From: Sphingomonas sanguinis
Lineage (GTDB): Bacteria > Pseudomonadota > Alphaproteobacteria > Sphingomonadales > Sphingomonadaceae
DNA length: 64,000 nt
Reading direction: 5' to 3'
NCBI RefSeq assembly: GCF_019297835.1
Contig: NZ_CP079203.1
Span: forward strand, 1,523,001-1,587,000
How positions within the stretch are numbered: the first letter of the stretch is position 1; each line of letters begins with the position of its first letter. Made by a program: the position numbers and the translations under genes. Below the pieces are notes generated by a model, which saw only the letters and a program-made list of their open reading frames with translations, searched no databases and was not told the origin of the DNA. This document shows, piece by piece, positions 8,420 to 18,390 of this stretch.

Positions 8420-8973
8420 CCGGCTTTCGCCTGCATCTGCTCCGTCACGGCGAGCCCGAGTTGTCGGGGCGGATGCTGGGGCGAACCGACAGCCCGGCCA
8501 CGGCCGGGGGCATCGCGGCCTGTGTCGCGCGGGCGGATGGGCTGGACGTCACCCGCCGCATCGCCTCCGACCTGTCGCGCGCGCGCGCCTGTGCCGAGGC
8601 GATCGGCCAGGCCGAGATCGATTCGCGCTGGCGGGAACTGGATTTCGGGGACTGGGACGGGCTGGCGGCTAGGGACATCGAGCCGGAAGCGCTGGCCCGC
8701 TTCTGGGACGATCCCGATGCCGCCCCGCCACCGGGTGGCGAGCGTTGGTCCGATCTGGTCGCCCGCGTGCGAAGCGCCATCGCCGCTTTGCCGCCCGAGC
8801 CGACCCTGGTCGTCACCCATGGCGGCGCGATCCGCGCGGCGCTGCATGTCCTGTGCGGGTTCGACCTGCGCGCGACATGGTCGTTCGCGCTGCCCTATGC
8901 CGCGCTGGTCACGTTGGAGGTGTGGGACGGCACGCCGCGCAGCGCGCAGGTGACGGGGCTGGCGACCGCATGA
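8416..8973 (+). CDS. cobC: Histidine phosphatase, probable alpha-ribazole phosphatase
   Basis: A 185-residue phosphoglycerate-mutase-like phosphatase. The phosphorylated His sits in LLRHGE (about residues 8-13), the acid residue in RELDFGDWDG, and the second His in VVTHGGAIR near residue 135. In this position, between cobT and cobS, its expected job is dephosphorylating alpha-ribazole-5'-phosphate or cobalamin-5'-phosphate. The start is GTG, overlapping the cobT stop, and its own stop overlaps the cobS ATG. Substrate is inferred from context. Confidence 0.88.
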   Translation: MTGFRLHLLRHGEPELSGRMLGRTDSPATAGGIAACVARADGLDVTRRIASDLSRARACAEAIGQAEIDSRWRELDFGDWDGLAARDIEPEALARFWDDPDAAPPPGGERWSDLVARVRSAIAALPPEPTLVVTHGGAIRAALHVLCGFDLRATWSFALPYAALVTLEVWDGTPRSAQVTGLATA

Positions 8974-9686
8974 AGGCACTGATCGTCGCGCTGGGCTTCC
9001 TGACCCGCCTGCCCATGCCGCGCGTCGAGGCGGACGAAGGGGATTTCGCACGGGCCATCCGGCTCTACCCGGTGGCGGGGCTGGTCATCGGAATCATCGT
9101 CGCGGGCGCAGGCTGGCTGGGCGCGCGCATCGATCCGTGGACGGGCGCGCTGGCGGCACTGGTCGCCTGGGTCTGGGCGACGGGGGCGCTGCATCTGGAC
9201 GGGCTGGCCGACCTGTCCGACGGGCTGGGCGCGGCGCATGGCGATTGCTCGCGATTGCTGGCGGTAATGGCCGATCCGCATATCGGCAGCTTCGGCGTTA
9301 CGGCGCTGGCGATGCAGTTGATCGCCAAGCTGGTGCTGCTCCATGCCTTGCCCCCCAAGGCATGGCCGATCGTCGCGCTGATCCCGGCGGCGGCGCGGGT
9401 CGGGCCGCTGGTCTGGGCGCGACTGTTGACGCCGCTTCGTCCCGGAGGGCTGGGCGCGATGGTCGCACGGGCGGTGCGGCCGGTCGACATGATCGGCTGG
9501 ATACTCGCAGCCCTTGCGCTGGGCCTGTTCTATCCGCCGGTCGCGACCGCGCCGCTCATCATCCTGGCGCTGTCGCTCTGGTTCCGGTGCAAGCTGGGCG
9601 GGGTGACGGGCGATGTGCATGGCGCAGGGATCGAGCTGACCGAAACCGCATTGCTCCTCGCCGCCGTCCTTTACGCCCTGCCCTGA
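8970..9686 (+). CDS. cobS: Adenosylcobinamide-GDP ribazoletransferase (cobalamin synthase)
   Basis: A 238-residue polytopic inner-membrane enzyme that joins alpha-ribazole to adenosylcobinamide-GDP, the last step of nucleotide-loop assembly (CobV in P. denitrificans naming). The metal-binding-type motif [11 protein letters not shown] is at about residues 75-85, and [10 protein letters not shown] lies near the C-terminus. It is the last gene of the riboswitch-1 operon. Its final 16 bases overlap the 3' end of cobQ, which runs toward it. Confidence 0.93.
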   Translation: MKALIVALGFLTRLPMPRVEADEGDFARAIRLYPVAGLVIGIIVAGAGWLGARIDPWTGALAALVAWVWATGALHLDGLADLSDGLGAAHGDCSRLLAVMADPHIGSFGVTALAMQLIAKLVLLHALPPKAWPIVALIPAAARVGPLVWARLLTPLRPGGLGAMVARAVRPVDMIGWILAALALGLFYPPVATAPLIILALSLWFRCKLGGVTGDVHGAGIELTETALLLAAVLYALP

Positions 9687-11125
9687 GCGATCCGCAGCAG
9701 CGCATCGCAATCGACATGCGCCTCCAGCACGGCGGCGATGGCGTCGAGCGCGGCATCGACATCGGCGCGGTGATCCGGCCCCTGTCCCGCCACGCCGATC
9801 CGCGCCAGCCACGCGGCACGCTGCTCCGCCTGCCCAAGCAGGCCATGGACATAGCTGCCCGCGACCAGCCCATCGGCGCGGATCGCCCCCTCCGCCCGGC
9901 CATCGGCGAGATGGCCGACCGGCCGCACCGTATCGGGGCCACTGGTGCGCCCGAGATGGATTTCATAACCCGAGAAGGACGCTCCCAGCGCCTCGCCCGT
10001 CACCGGCCGCACGGTCTTTTCGCCGGTCAGCACAGTCTCGACATTCAGCAGACCCAGCCCCGCGACGCTGCCCGCCGGGCCCTCGATCCCGTCCGGGTCG
10101 GCGACGACACGGCCCAGCATCTGGTATCCGCCGCACAAGCCCAGCACCGGCCGCCCGCGCCGATGATGCGCAGCGATGTCGATGTCCCAACCCTGCTCGC
10201 GGATGAAGGCCAGGTCAGCGATGGTCGCCTTCGACCCCGCCAGCACGATCATCGCGGCGTCGGGGATCGGCTCGCCGGGGCGGACCATGACCAGATCGAC
10301 CTGCGGCTCCAGGCGCAGCGGATCGAGATCGTCGAAATTGGCAATGCGCGGCGTGACCGGACAGGCGATGACCACCCGCCCCCCGGCGCCCGTACGGCTC
10401 CGCTCCAGAACGACCGCATCCTCGCTGGGCAATCGCGCCGCGTCCGCCAGCCAGGGGATCAGTCCCAGCGAATGCCAGCCGGTATGTTCGGCGATCGTCG
10501 CCATACCGTCGGCGAACAGTTCCGGGTCGCCGCGAAACTTGTTGACCAAAAAGCCCCGGATCATTGCGGCGTCCTCAGGCGCGATCACCGCCTTGGTGCC
10601 GACCAGGGACGCGATCACGCCGCCCCGATCGATATCGCCCGCCAGCACCACCGGCACATTCGCCGCGCGAGCAAAGCCCATATTTGCGATGTCGCCGCTG
10701 CGCAGGTTGACCTCGGCGGGTGACCCGGCGCCCTCGACGATCACGAGATCGCACTGCGCCTCCAAACGGCGATAGCAGTCGACCACCTCGGGAAGCAGCC
10801 CGATCCGCCCCTCGCGCCACTTGGACGCGGGCAGCATCCCCCGCACCTGTCCGCGCACGATCAGTTGCGAGGTGCGGTCGCCCTGCGGCTTTAGCAGCAC
10901 CGGGTTCATGTCGACATGGGGGGGCACCCGCGCCGCCATCGCCTGAGTCGCCTGTGCCCGACCGATCTCGCCGCCGTCGGGGGTCGCGGCGGCATTGTTG
11001 CTCATATTCTGCGGCTTGAACGGGCGAACGCGCAGCCCGCGATTGGTGAAGGCGCGGCACAGCCCCGCCACCAGCACCGACTTGCCCACGTCCGAGCCGG
11101 TGCCCTGGATCATCACGCCAGCCAT
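9671..11125 (-). CDS. cobQ: Cobyric acid synthase
   Basis: A 484-residue glutamine-dependent amidase that converts adenosylcobyrinate a,c-diamide to adenosylcobyrate by four amidations. The N-terminal dethiobiotin-synthetase-like ATPase domain has GTGSDVGKS at about residues 8-16. The C-terminal class I glutamine amidotransferase domain has the nucleophile Cys near 331 in LGLCGGYQ and His near 427 in SYVHG. The start [10 protein letters not shown] lies inside the end of the upstream cbiB (13-base overlap). It converges on cobS and shares 16 bases with it. Confidence 0.95.
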   Translation of the reverse strand: MAGVMIQGTGSDVGKSVLVAGLCRAFTNRGLRVRPFKPQNMSNNAAATPDGGEIGRAQATQAMAARVPPHVDMNPVLLKPQGDRTSQLIVRGQVRGMLPASKWREGRIGLLPEVVDCYRRLEAQCDLVIVEGAGSPAEVNLRSGDIANMGFARAANVPVVLAGDIDRGGVIASLVGTKAVIAPEDAAMIRGFLVNKFRGDPELFADGMATIAEHTGWHSLGLIPWLADAARLPSEDAVVLERSRTGAGGRVVIACPVTPRIANFDDLDPLRLEPQVDLVMVRPGEPIPDAAMIVLAGSKATIADLAFIREQGWDIDIAAHHRRGRPVLGLCGGYQMLGRVVADPDGIEGPAGSVAGLGLLNVETVLTGEKTVRPVTGEALGASFSGYEIHLGRTSGPDTVRPVGHLADGRAEGAIRADGLVAGSYVHGLLGQAEQRAAWLARIGVAGQGPDHRADVDAALDAIAAVLEAHVDCDALLRIAQGRA

Positions 11126-12051
11126 GCGACACTCCCCGCGATCACCCAGAGCAGCAGGCAGGCGCGTGCATAGATTTGCAGGGCGGTCACAATGTCCTTC
11201 GGCGAAGCGGCCCGCCCTTCGCGTCCGATCCACGGCTTGATCTGGGTCACGCCGTCATAGGCGACGGGTCCGGCCAGCGCGACGCCCAGCGCCCCCGCCA
11301 TCGCCGCTTCGGGCCAGCCCGCATTGGGTGAGGCATGGGCGCGTGCGTCGCGTTTCATCACCGCCCAGCCGCCTGCTCCCGCCAGGCAGACCAGCAACCC
11401 GGCAATCCGCGCCGGCACCCAGTTCGCCCCGTCGTCGATCCGCGCCGCCGCCCAGCCGAACGCCCGCCAGCGCGGTTCCTTGTGCCCGATGATGCTGTCG
11501 GCGGTGTTGATCGCCTTGTACATCCACACCCCCGGCAGCCCGAGCAGCAGCAGCCAGAAGAGCGGCGCGACGATGCCGTCGCAAAAGCTCTCCGCCAGCG
11601 TCTCGATCGCGGCGCGCGACACGCCCGCCTGGTCCAGCCGCCCGGTATCGCGCCCTACCACCCGCGCGACCAGCGCTCGCGCGGCGGGCAGATCACCGCG
11701 CAGCAACGCGTCGGCCACGGGCCGGACATGCACGTACAGGCTGCGCTGCGCGAGGGCGGGCCAGGCCAGCACGGCGCTGGCGATCCAGCCCCAGCGGCCG
11801 AGCCACATATGCGCCGCGTGGTCGAGCCCCCATGCCATCCCGCCGGTCAGGACGATCAGCAGGATCATGGTCAGGACACCCAGGCCCCGCCGAACGCCTT
11901 CGGACCGCTTCGGTGAATTGCCCAACCGCTCAGCCAGATTCAGGAACCGTGCAAACGCCCCCACCGGATGGCCGACACGCGCATAAAGCCGGTCCGGCCA
12001 GCCGATCGTGGCATCGAGCGCCAGCGCCACCAGCGCCACCGGATCAGCCAT
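11113..12051 (-). CDS. cbiB: Adenosylcobinamide-phosphate synthase (CbiB/CobD)
   Basis: A 312-residue multi-helix membrane protein that attaches (R)-1-amino-2-propanol phosphate to adenosylcobyrate, called CobD in P. denitrificans. Family segments include an early Asp/Trp/Pro stretch ([20 protein letters not shown]), the [13 protein letters not shown] region and [14 protein letters not shown]. It overlaps cobQ downstream and the threonine-phosphate decarboxylase gene upstream by eight bases, consistent with one three-gene unit. No riboswitch precedes this unit. Confidence 0.93.
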   Translation of the reverse strand: MADPVALVALALDATIGWPDRLYARVGHPVGAFARFLNLAERLGNSPKRSEGVRRGLGVLTMILLIVLTGGMAWGLDHAAHMWLGRWGWIASAVLAWPALAQRSLYVHVRPVADALLRGDLPAARALVARVVGRDTGRLDQAGVSRAAIETLAESFCDGIVAPLFWLLLLGLPGVWMYKAINTADSIIGHKEPRWRAFGWAAARIDDGANWVPARIAGLLVCLAGAGGWAVMKRDARAHASPNAGWPEAAMAGALGVALAGPVAYDGVTQIKPWIGREGRAASPKDIVTALQIYARACLLLWVIAGSVAWLA

Positions 12052-13033
12052 GCCGCAACGCCTCATCCAATCGTTCGAGATCCGCTGCCGCAGCGGGCAC
12101 GCCGAAGCGCAGTCGTTCCGGCGCATCGGCGAAGGGCCGGATCAATATGCCCGCCGCCGCCAATCGCCGGAAGATGACGGCCGCCGCCGGTGTCTCGACC
12201 ATGCGGAAAAGCGGACAGGCCCCGCGCGCGATCAGGCCATGACGCGCCAGCACCGCATCCAACGCCGCCGCCCGTTCGACCAAAGCGATCCGGGTCGCCG
12301 CGATCCATGCGCGATCGGCATAGGCCGCGCTGCCCCAGCTGATCGCATGCGCCGATACCGGCCAGTCCCCCAGCAGGTCGCGCAGTCGCGCCAATATCTC
12401 CGGCGCGGCCATCACGAAGCCCAGCCGCACCCCGGCCAGCCCGAAGAACTTGCCGAAGGACCGCAGCACCACGACCTGATCGCCGCCGTCGAAGCCGCTT
12501 CCCGGCATCGCATCGGCAAAGGCCTCGTCCAGGATCAGCCAGCCCCCCGCCCTCTGTTGCGCCGCCGCCAGCCGGGCCAGTTGCTCGGGCAAACGGTGGA
12601 CGCCATCGGGATTGTTCGGGTTGGCGATCAGCAGGCTGCCCGCCTGCCCCGCCCAATCGTTCAGCGCGGACTGATCGACCCGCGCGGAAGCCACCGCGCC
12701 GTGGGTGCCATAGCTCGGGCGAACCGCGACGATCGGCTGCGGCACGCCCAGCAGCGGCAACAGGCGAAGCGCCATCTCGCTGCCCGGTACCGCCGCGACC
12801 CGCTCCGCCGCGACGCCGAAATGGGCCGCCGCCTGTGCTTCCAGACGGGCCAGCGCGCTGCGATCCGGCAAGGGGGCGGGATCGACCTCCAGCCCCTCGG
12901 GCGGGGTCCAGGGCACCGGGTTGATCCCTGTCGACAGATCCAGCCATGGCGCGGGCGCGTTCGGGAACAGCGCCCTGGCCGCATCGATCCGGCCGCCATG
13001 ATGGGTCAGCGCCGCCATTTGGGCTTGCGTCAT
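12044..13033 (-). CDS. cobD: L-threonine-O-3-phosphate decarboxylase
   Basis: A 329-residue PLP-dependent class I/II aminotransferase-fold enzyme that makes (R)-1-amino-2-propanol phosphate, the linker used by CbiB (called CobC in P. denitrificans). NPNNPDG is at about residues 138-144, DEAF at about 169-172, and the PLP-binding Lys near 195 in SFGKFFGLAG. It is the first gene of the cobD-cbiB-cobQ block. Its start is only 27 bases from that of cobU, which runs the other way. Confidence 0.92.
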   Translation of the reverse strand: MTQAQMAALTHHGGRIDAARALFPNAPAPWLDLSTGINPVPWTPPEGLEVDPAPLPDRSALARLEAQAAAHFGVAAERVAAVPGSEMALRLLPLLGVPQPIVAVRPSYGTHGAVASARVDQSALNDWAGQAGSLLIANPNNPDGVHRLPEQLARLAAAQQRAGGWLILDEAFADAMPGSGFDGGDQVVVLRSFGKFFGLAGVRLGFVMAAPEILARLRDLLGDWPVSAHAISWGSAAYADRAWIAATRIALVERAAALDAVLARHGLIARGACPLFRMVETPAAAVIFRRLAAAGILIRPFADAPERLRFGVPAAAADLERLDEALRHG

Positions 13034-13060
13034 CGGCCCGCTCCCGCGATGCGGACCGGC

Positions 13061-13585
13061 ATGACGAAGCCCCGCACCCTGTTGGTCCTCGGCGGCGCCC
13101 GGTCGGGCAAGAGCCGCCATGCGCAGGCACTGGCCGAAGCGATGACGCCCACCGGCTGCTTCATCGCGACCGCGCAGGCCTGGGACGACGAGATGCGCGA
13201 CCGGATCGCCCGGCACCAGGCCGATCGCGACGAACGCTGGACGACCGTCGAAGCGCCCATGGCCCTGTCGGAAGCGGTCGCCGAGCATAGCCGGGCCGAC
13301 CGGGTGCTGCTGGTCGACTGTCTGACGCTCTGGCTGACCAACCTGTTGCTGGGGGAGGCCGATCTGGCGGCGGCGGGCGATGCGCTGGTCGCGGCGCTGG
13401 CAAACGCGCCCGGCCCGGTGGTGCTGGTCAGCAACGAGGTCGGCTTCGGCATCGTCCCCGACAATGCGCTCGCCCGGCGCTTCCGTGATGCGCAAGGCAC
13501 GCTCAACCAGCGGCTGGCGCGGGTGTGCGATGCGACCGATCTGGTGGTGGCGGGGCTTCCCTTGCGGCTTTCAGGAGAGAAATGA
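13061..13585 (+). CDS. cobU: Bifunctional adenosylcobinamide kinase / guanylyltransferase
   Basis: A 174-residue enzyme (CobP in P. denitrificans) that phosphorylates adenosylcobinamide and activates it with GTP. The P-loop GGARSGKS is at about residues 11-18 and the likely guanylylated His lies near residue 52 (RHQADR). DCLTLWLTNLL and VSNEVGFGIVP are typical later motifs. An in-frame ATG four codons upstream (13049) would add MRTG. The stop overlaps the double ATG of cobO. The divergent neighbour cobD leaves almost no room for a separate promoter. Confidence 0.94.
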   Translation: MTKPRTLLVLGGARSGKSRHAQALAEAMTPTGCFIATAQAWDDEMRDRIARHQADRDERWTTVEAPMALSEAVAEHSRADRVLLVDCLTLWLTNLLLGEADLAAAGDALVAALANAPGPVVLVSNEVGFGIVPDNALARRFRDAQGTLNQRLARVCDATDLVVAGLPLRLSGEK

Positions 13586-14184
13586 TGCGAACCGACGCCG
13601 AACATGCCGAGCGCATGGCCAAGAAAAAGGCCGCGCAGGACAGCAAGGTCGCCGCCCGCGACGCCGAAAAGGGCCTGATCATCGTCCATACCGGCAAGGG
13701 CAAGGGCAAGACGACTGCCGCGCTCGGCATGGTGATCCGCGCGGTCGGCCACGGCATGCGTGTCGGCATGGTCCAGTTCGTGAAGGGCGCGATGACCACC
13801 GGCGAGGCGGCGGTGCTGGCGCGCTTTCCCGAGGTGGATTTCCACGCCATGGGCGAAGGCTTCACCTGGAACACCCAGGACCGCAGCCGCGACATCGCCA
13901 CCGCGCGCACCGCGTGGGAGGAGGTCAAGCGCATGATCGCCGACCCGTCCTACGACCTGATCGTCGCGGACGAGCTGAACATCGTACTTCGCTATGACTA
14001 TCTGCCGGTGGACGAGGTGCTGGAGGTGCTCGGCACCAAGGGCGCGATGACGCATGTCGTCATTACCGGGCGGAATGCGCCCGACCCGCTGATCGACGCG
14101 GCGGACCTGGTGACCGACATGACGCAGGTGAAGCATCCCTTCCGCGAACAGGGTGTCAAGGCGCAGAAGGGGATCGAGTTTTAA
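13585..14184 (+). CDS. cobO: Corrinoid adenosyltransferase, CobA/CobO type
   Basis: A 199-residue cob(I)yrinic acid a,c-diamide adenosyltransferase that installs the 5'-deoxyadenosyl ligand. The nucleotide-binding loop GKGKGKTT is at about residues 37-44, and the family motifs VQFVKG, GEGFTW and DELNIVLRY follow. AGGAG lies upstream of two consecutive ATG codons; the second (13585) has the better spacing, while the first would overlap the cobU stop as ATGA. It forms a two-gene unit with cobU. The following 305 bases are repeat-rich. Confidence 0.94.
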   Translation: MRTDAEHAERMAKKKAAQDSKVAARDAEKGLIIVHTGKGKGKTTAALGMVIRAVGHGMRVGMVQFVKGAMTTGEAAVLARFPEVDFHAMGEGFTWNTQDRSRDIATARTAWEEVKRMIADPSYDLIVADELNIVLRYDYLPVDEVLEVLGTKGAMTHVVITGRNAPDPLIDAADLVTDMTQVKHPFREQGVKAQKGIEF

Positions 14185-14489
14185 GCCTACGTTGCGAGGG
14201 GTGCGCCAAACGGCGTCCCGCCCGTGGCCCTTCCCTCCCCCGGCCCCTCCCGCCTGCGGGAGGGGAGATTCTTGGGGCGAGCCGATGCCCTTTAAGCCCC
14301 TCCTCCCGGCAGGGGGGAGGGGTTTGGGGTGGGGGCTAAGCCACGGGCGACACGGCTTGGGGCGAGGCCCTCCCCCAGCCCAGTTGCGGGTGAACGATGC
14401 CCCGCATCGTTCAGGCCATGCCGGGGGCATGGCCGACCCGCAACTCGCCTGCGGGAGGGGAGCCGTGCGTGGCAGAACGACGGGCTCTA
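14185..14489. repeat. Repeat-filled intergenic region with family C palindromes
   Basis: This 305-base gap between the convergent cobO and cobF has no credible gene. A family C element covers about 14219-14350: CCTCCCGCCTGCGGGAGGGG, then AAGCCCCTCC..GGCAGGGGGGAGGGG, ending AAGCCACGGGCGACA. A second palindrome follows at about 14368-14460, with GTTGCGGGTGAACGATGC mirrored in the second half and ending GCCTGCGGGAGGGGAG. The first element recurs inside cobN. Confidence 0.8.
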
Positions 14490-15254
14490 TCACGCCTCCT
14501 CCCCCACCAAATCCCCACCCCGCCGCAGCAGATACACATCCATGATCCACCCATGGACCCGCCGCAGCTCGGCCCGGCGCGCGACGATCCGATCCGCCAC
14601 ATCCGCCAGCCGCCCGGCCTCGATCGCCTGTTGGCCCATGCCCAGATACGCCCCCCACCAGATGGCCGCATCCGGCTGGTCCAGCGTCGTGAAGGCGCAG
14701 CCGCCGTCGAGCATTACCGCCACGCTGTCCGCCCCCTCAGGCCAGCCGCCCTTGCGCAACCGCCGCCCGGTCGTGACCAAGACCGGCGCCCCGACCGCGT
14801 TGAACGGAATCGCATGCGCCGCACACAGCGCCTGGAGGCTGGTGATCCCCGGCACCACGCTCACCCGCTCGACCGATGCCAGCCGCCGGGCGATACGAAT
14901 CGTGCTATCGTACAGCGAGGGATCACCCCAGACGAGCAGCGCCACGCGCCCGCCGCCCGGCAGATGCGCTGCGATCTCCGCCGCCCAGCGTTCGGCAATT
15001 GCATCGTGCCAATGCTCGACCGTATCGAGATAGGCCCCCTCGGCGGCGCGGACCGGCAGGTCGAACTCGACCACCCGCACGCTTGTGCCCGCCAGCACCT
15101 GCGCACAGATGTCGCGGCGCAGGTCGATCAGCTCGGCCTTGTCTTCCTTGCGCGGCAGCAGGATCAGGTCGGCGCTCCGCATCGCCGTCTCCGCCGCGCG
15201 GGTCAGGTGATCGGGATTGCCCGTGCCGATGCCGATCAGGTCGAGATGGATCAC
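14490..15254 (-). CDS. cobF: Precorrin-6A synthase (deacetylating)
   Basis: A 254-residue SAM-dependent methyltransferase that methylates C-1 of precorrin-5 and releases acetate, a step specific to the aerobic pathway. IGIGTGNPDHLT at the N-terminus replaces the GAGPGDP loop of other corrin methyltransferases, as expected for CobF. LLVWGDPSLYDS and the SVVPGITSLQ segment follow. It is the last gene of the cobL-to-cobF block and overlaps the cobA stop by four bases. Confidence 0.94.
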   Translation of the reverse strand: MIHLDLIGIGTGNPDHLTRAAETAMRSADLILLPRKEDKAELIDLRRDICAQVLAGTSVRVVEFDLPVRAAEGAYLDTVEHWHDAIAERWAAEIAAHLPGGGRVALLVWGDPSLYDSTIRIARRLASVERVSVVPGITSLQALCAAHAIPFNAVGAPVLVTTGRRLRKGGWPEGADSVAVMLDGGCAFTTLDQPDAAIWWGAYLGMGQQAIEAGRLADVADRIVARRAELRRVHGWIMDVYLLRRGGDLVGEEA

Positions 15255-15973
15255 AGATCCTCCATCAGCGGGCCGTAGAGGATCAGCGCGGCCTTGTCCG
15301 ACACGGCTTCCGCCAGCTGCGCGGCCAGCGCACCGATCGTCGCGCGGGTCAGCCGCTGGTCGGGACAGCCGACATGCTCCGCCATCAGCGCGGGGGTTTC
15401 CGGCGACAGGCCATGCGCGACCAGCGCCTCGACCAGCGCCGGGAAGGTCCGCTTGGGCATGAACACCACGGTCGTCGCGCCCGCATCCGCCAGCGCCGCC
15501 ATGTTGCGGTCGGCGGGCAGCGCGCCGGTGACGTCATGGCCGGTCACGAACTGCACCCGCCGCGCCTCGGACCGCCGGGTCAGCGGCAGGCCCGCCGCCG
15601 CCGCCGCCGCGCTCGCCGTGCTGATACCGGGGACGATCTCGAAAGGGATGGCGGCAGCCTTCAGGGCGATGATCTCTTCCTCCAGCCGCCCAAAGATACC
15701 CGGATCGCCGGACTTCAGCCGGACGACGCGCTTGCCGCTCAGCGCATGGTCAACCAGCAGCCGGTCGATCTCACCCTGTTTGGGCGAGGCACGGCCCGCA
15801 CGCTTGCCGACCGCGATCAGTTCGGCGTCGGCGCGGCAATGGGCCAGCATCGGCCCGGCGGCGAGATCGTCGAACAGCACGACATCGGCCGCGCCCAGAC
15901 AGCGCACCGCCTTCAGCGTCAGCAGCTCGGGGTCGCCCGGCCCTGCGCCAACGAGGGATACGAATCCGCTCAC
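15251..15973 (-). CDS. cobA: Uroporphyrinogen-III C-methyltransferase
   Basis: A 240-residue SUMT that adds two methyl groups (C-2 and C-7) to uroporphyrinogen III, giving precorrin-2, the entry to the pathway. The VGAGPGDPELLTLKA motif near the N-terminus, VRLKSGDPGIFGR and VPGISTASAAAAAAGLPLTHR-like segment (here LPLTRR) are present. There is no fused CysG oxidase or ferrochelatase domain. The start is one of two adjacent GTG codons; the one at 15973 gives a GTGA overlap with the cobB stop, in keeping with the other junctions here. Confidence 0.94.
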   Translation of the reverse strand: MSGFVSLVGAGPGDPELLTLKAVRCLGAADVVLFDDLAAGPMLAHCRADAELIAVGKRAGRASPKQGEIDRLLVDHALSGKRVVRLKSGDPGIFGRLEEEIIALKAAAIPFEIVPGISTASAAAAAAGLPLTRRSEARRVQFVTGHDVTGALPADRNMAALADAGATTVVFMPKRTFPALVEALVAHGLSPETPALMAEHVGCPDQRLTRATIGALAAQLAEAVSDKAALILYGPLMEDL

Positions 15974-17277
15974 CACCAGCGCGCCACCAGATGGAAGAAG
16001 GTGCCGGTCACGCCGCCACGCCGCGATCCGGTTTCGGGCACCGCCTCGCCTTGCGCATCGACGACATGGGCGAGCGGCGCATCGGGCTGTTCGAGCACGG
16101 TCGAGTAGTGAAACTCATGCCCGCCCAGCACCGCGCCCTCGGGCATCCCCGCGACCTCGCCGAGCAGGGTCGCGCGGCGATAGCCGAGATGCATCTTGCG
16201 CTTGGCATAGCTGGTGACAAGGCCGAGCAACCCCGCCATGCGGTGACTGACGCCCGCCGCATCGATCAGCGCCTCGCCCAGCGCCATATAGCCACCGCAC
16301 TCGCCATGGATCGGCTTGGTCGCGGCATGGGCGGCGAGACCGGCGCGGAACGTCTCCGCTGCCGCCAGCCGTCCGGTATGGAGTTCGGGATAGCCGCCGG
16401 GGAGCCAAACCAGATCGGCCGATACATCGGGGGCTTGGTCGGCGAGCGGCGAGAAGGGCAATATCTCCGCCCCGCCCGCGCGCCAGCCCTCCAGCATATG
16501 CGGATAGACAAAGGAAAAGGCCGCATCCTGCGCCAGCGCGATCCGCTGCGCGGGCGGCGGGGGGAGCGTACCGGACACGGGCGTGACGGGCTTGGCATAG
16601 GCCGCCGCGCGGACCGCCTCCAGATCGACATGCGCCGCCAGAAACGCCGCATAGTCGCCGATCAGCCGGTCGAGTTCGGGATGCTCGACCGCTTGCACCA
16701 GCCCCAGATGCCGCTCGGGCAGGACCAGGTCGCCGCGCCGGGGCAGCGCGCCGAAGACCGGCAGGCCGATCTCCTCGAACCCCAGCTTCGCCAGCCGCTC
16801 GTGACGCGGGCTCGCCACCCGGTTGAGGATGACGCCCGCCACCCGCAAATCGGGGTCGTAGCGCGCAAAGCCCAGCGCGGTCGCCGCCGCCGACTGCGCC
16901 TGTCCCGACACGTCGATGACCAGGATCACCGGCCAGCCCATGCGCTTCGCGGTCTCCGCGCTGCTGCCCATGCCGGTTGCGCCCGGCCTGGCGACGCCGT
17001 CGAACAGGCCCATCGAACCTTCCGCCAGCACCAACTCGGCATCCGCCCCGCGCTGCCCCAGCGTATCGAGCAGAGCGGCGGGCATCGCCCAGCCGTCGAG
17101 GTTGAACGACGCCCGCCCGCATGCCGCACGGTGGAAGGCGGGGTCGATATAATCGGGGCCGCTCTTGAACGGCTGAACGCTAAGCCCCGCGTCGCGAAAC
17201 GCGCGGAGCAGGCCCAGCATCACCGTCGTCTTGCCGGTGCCCGAGGCGGGCGCGGCGATCATCAATCCCGGCGTCAT
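15970..17277 (-). CDS. cobB: Hydrogenobyrinic acid a,c-diamide synthase
   Basis: A 435-residue glutamine amidotransferase that amidates side chains a and c of hydrogenobyrinate before cobalt insertion in the aerobic route. The P-loop [10 protein letters not shown] is at about residues 9-18, and the amidotransferase nucleophile Cys near 327 in [11 protein letters not shown]. It overlaps cobM upstream and cobA downstream by four bases each. CobB rather than CbiA is favoured by the aerobic context; the sequences are homologous. Confidence 0.94.
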   Translation of the reverse strand: MTPGLMIAAPASGTGKTTVMLGLLRAFRDAGLSVQPFKSGPDYIDPAFHRAACGRASFNLDGWAMPAALLDTLGQRGADAELVLAEGSMGLFDGVARPGATGMGSSAETAKRMGWPVILVIDVSGQAQSAAATALGFARYDPDLRVAGVILNRVASPRHERLAKLGFEEIGLPVFGALPRRGDLVLPERHLGLVQAVEHPELDRLIGDYAAFLAAHVDLEAVRAAAYAKPVTPVSGTLPPPPAQRIALAQDAAFSFVYPHMLEGWRAGGAEILPFSPLADQAPDVSADLVWLPGGYPELHTGRLAAAETFRAGLAAHAATKPIHGECGGYMALGEALIDAAGVSHRMAGLLGLVTSYAKRKMHLGYRRATLLGEVAGMPEGAVLGGHEFHYSTVLEQPDAPLAHVVDAQGEAVPETGSRRGGVTGTFFHLVARWW

Positions 17278-18038
17278 GCGAGGATGTTTCCCGGGCGATA
17301 GCGCCGGTCATAGCCCTCCGCGTACAGGCGGCTTTCGGCGAAATCGCTCTGGTCAAGCACGCGGCCGACCAGGATCAGCGCGGTCCGCTCCGGCCCATCG
17401 GCCGCAGCCTCCTCGATGGTGGACAGCGTCGCGCGGACGATACGCTGCTCGGGCCAGCTGGCGCGCCAGACGATCGCGACCGGGCAGTCGGCGCCATAAT
17501 GCGGGGTCAGGTCGGCGACGACCTTGTCCAGATTGTGGATCGACAGATGGATGGCCAGCGTCGCGCCGGTCGCGGCGAAGGCGGTCAGCGACTCACCCTC
17601 CGGCATGGCGCTGGCGCGGCCGGGGGTGCGGGTCAGGATCACCGATTGCGCGATGCCGGGCAGGGTCAGCTCGCTTTCCAGCACCGCCGCGGCGGCTGCG
17701 AAGGACGGCACACCCGGCGTCACCGAGACGGGGATGCCCAGTTCGCGCAAACGCCGCACCTGCTCGCCCATCGCCGACCAGACCGACAGGTCGCCGGAAT
17801 GGAGCCGGGCCACGTCCTGGCCTTTGGCGTGGGCTTCCGCAATCTCGGCCATGATCTCATCGAGCGTCATCGGCGCGGTGTTCACGATTTTCGCATCCGG
17901 CGGGCAATGCGCCAGCACCGCCTCAGGCACCAGCGATCCGGCATAGAGGCAAACCGGGCAGGCGGCGATCAGATCGCGGCCGCGCAGGGTCAGCAGGTCG
18001 GGGGCACCGGGTCCGGCGCCGATGAAGTGAACGGTCAT
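17274..18038 (-). CDS. cobM: Precorrin-4 C11-methyltransferase
   Basis: A 254-residue SAM-dependent corrin methyltransferase that methylates C-11 of precorrin-4 to give precorrin-5. It has the [16 protein letters not shown] start motif, [20 protein letters not shown] and [14 protein letters not shown], as typical CobM/CbiF proteins do. The ATG giving MTVHFIGAG is one base from the cobE stop, and its own end overlaps cobB. Confidence 0.95.
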   Translation of the reverse strand: MTVHFIGAGPGAPDLLTLRGRDLIAACPVCLYAGSLVPEAVLAHCPPDAKIVNTAPMTLDEIMAEIAEAHAKGQDVARLHSGDLSVWSAMGEQVRRLRELGIPVSVTPGVPSFAAAAAVLESELTLPGIAQSVILTRTPGRASAMPEGESLTAFAATGATLAIHLSIHNLDKVVADLTPHYGADCPVAIVWRASWPEQRIVRATLSTIEEAAADGPERTALILVGRVLDQSDFAESRLYAEGYDRRYRPGNILA

Positions 18039-18039
18039 C

Positions 18040-18390
18040 TCAATGTCCCTGGGCAATGGCGCAGGTCGCCATGCGGTCGGAGGAAATCACACGCAGGCCG
18101 ACGATCCGCGCGCCCGGCCCGGCGGCGGCCAGCGCGACGGCTTCGGCGACGCTGCCGACCCCGCGTGCGGCCAAACTGACGGTCGAGCGGGTCGGGGTGT
18201 CGATGCCTGACAGCAGATCGGCGGCGACGCGGTGGACGACCAGCCCCTCGGCCTCGGCAAATGGCGCGATCACCCCGGCCCGGTCAGCGGGCACGGCCAG
18301 CGCATCGGGGCGCATGCCGGTGGCGGCCAGCGCGCTGCGGAAGGACTCGGAGGTCGCCTCCGCCCGGCATCCGAACCCGGCGATCACCAT
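18040..18390 (-). CDS. cobE: Cobalamin biosynthesis protein CobE (CbiG C-terminal type)
   Basis: A 116-residue protein matching the C-terminal domain of CbiG. It begins [12 protein letters not shown] and has the [16 protein letters not shown] segment typical of the family. CobE is required for aerobic B12 synthesis in P. denitrificans but its chemistry there is not clearly defined; CbiG itself opens the delta-lactone in the anaerobic route. The start overlaps the cobL 3' end by seven bases. The lower length than classical CobE may reflect a trimmed N-terminus. Confidence 0.88.
   Translation of the reverse strand: MVIAGFGCRAEATSESFRSALAATGMRPDALAVPADRAGVIAPFAEAEGLVVHRVAADLLSGIDTPTRSTVSLAARGVGSVAEAVALAAAGPGARIVGLRVISSDRMATCAIAQGH

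Noticed and set aside
14185..14489. A small gene between cobO and cobF
   Set aside because: Open frames there are made of palindromic repeat sequence and show no protein-like pattern.
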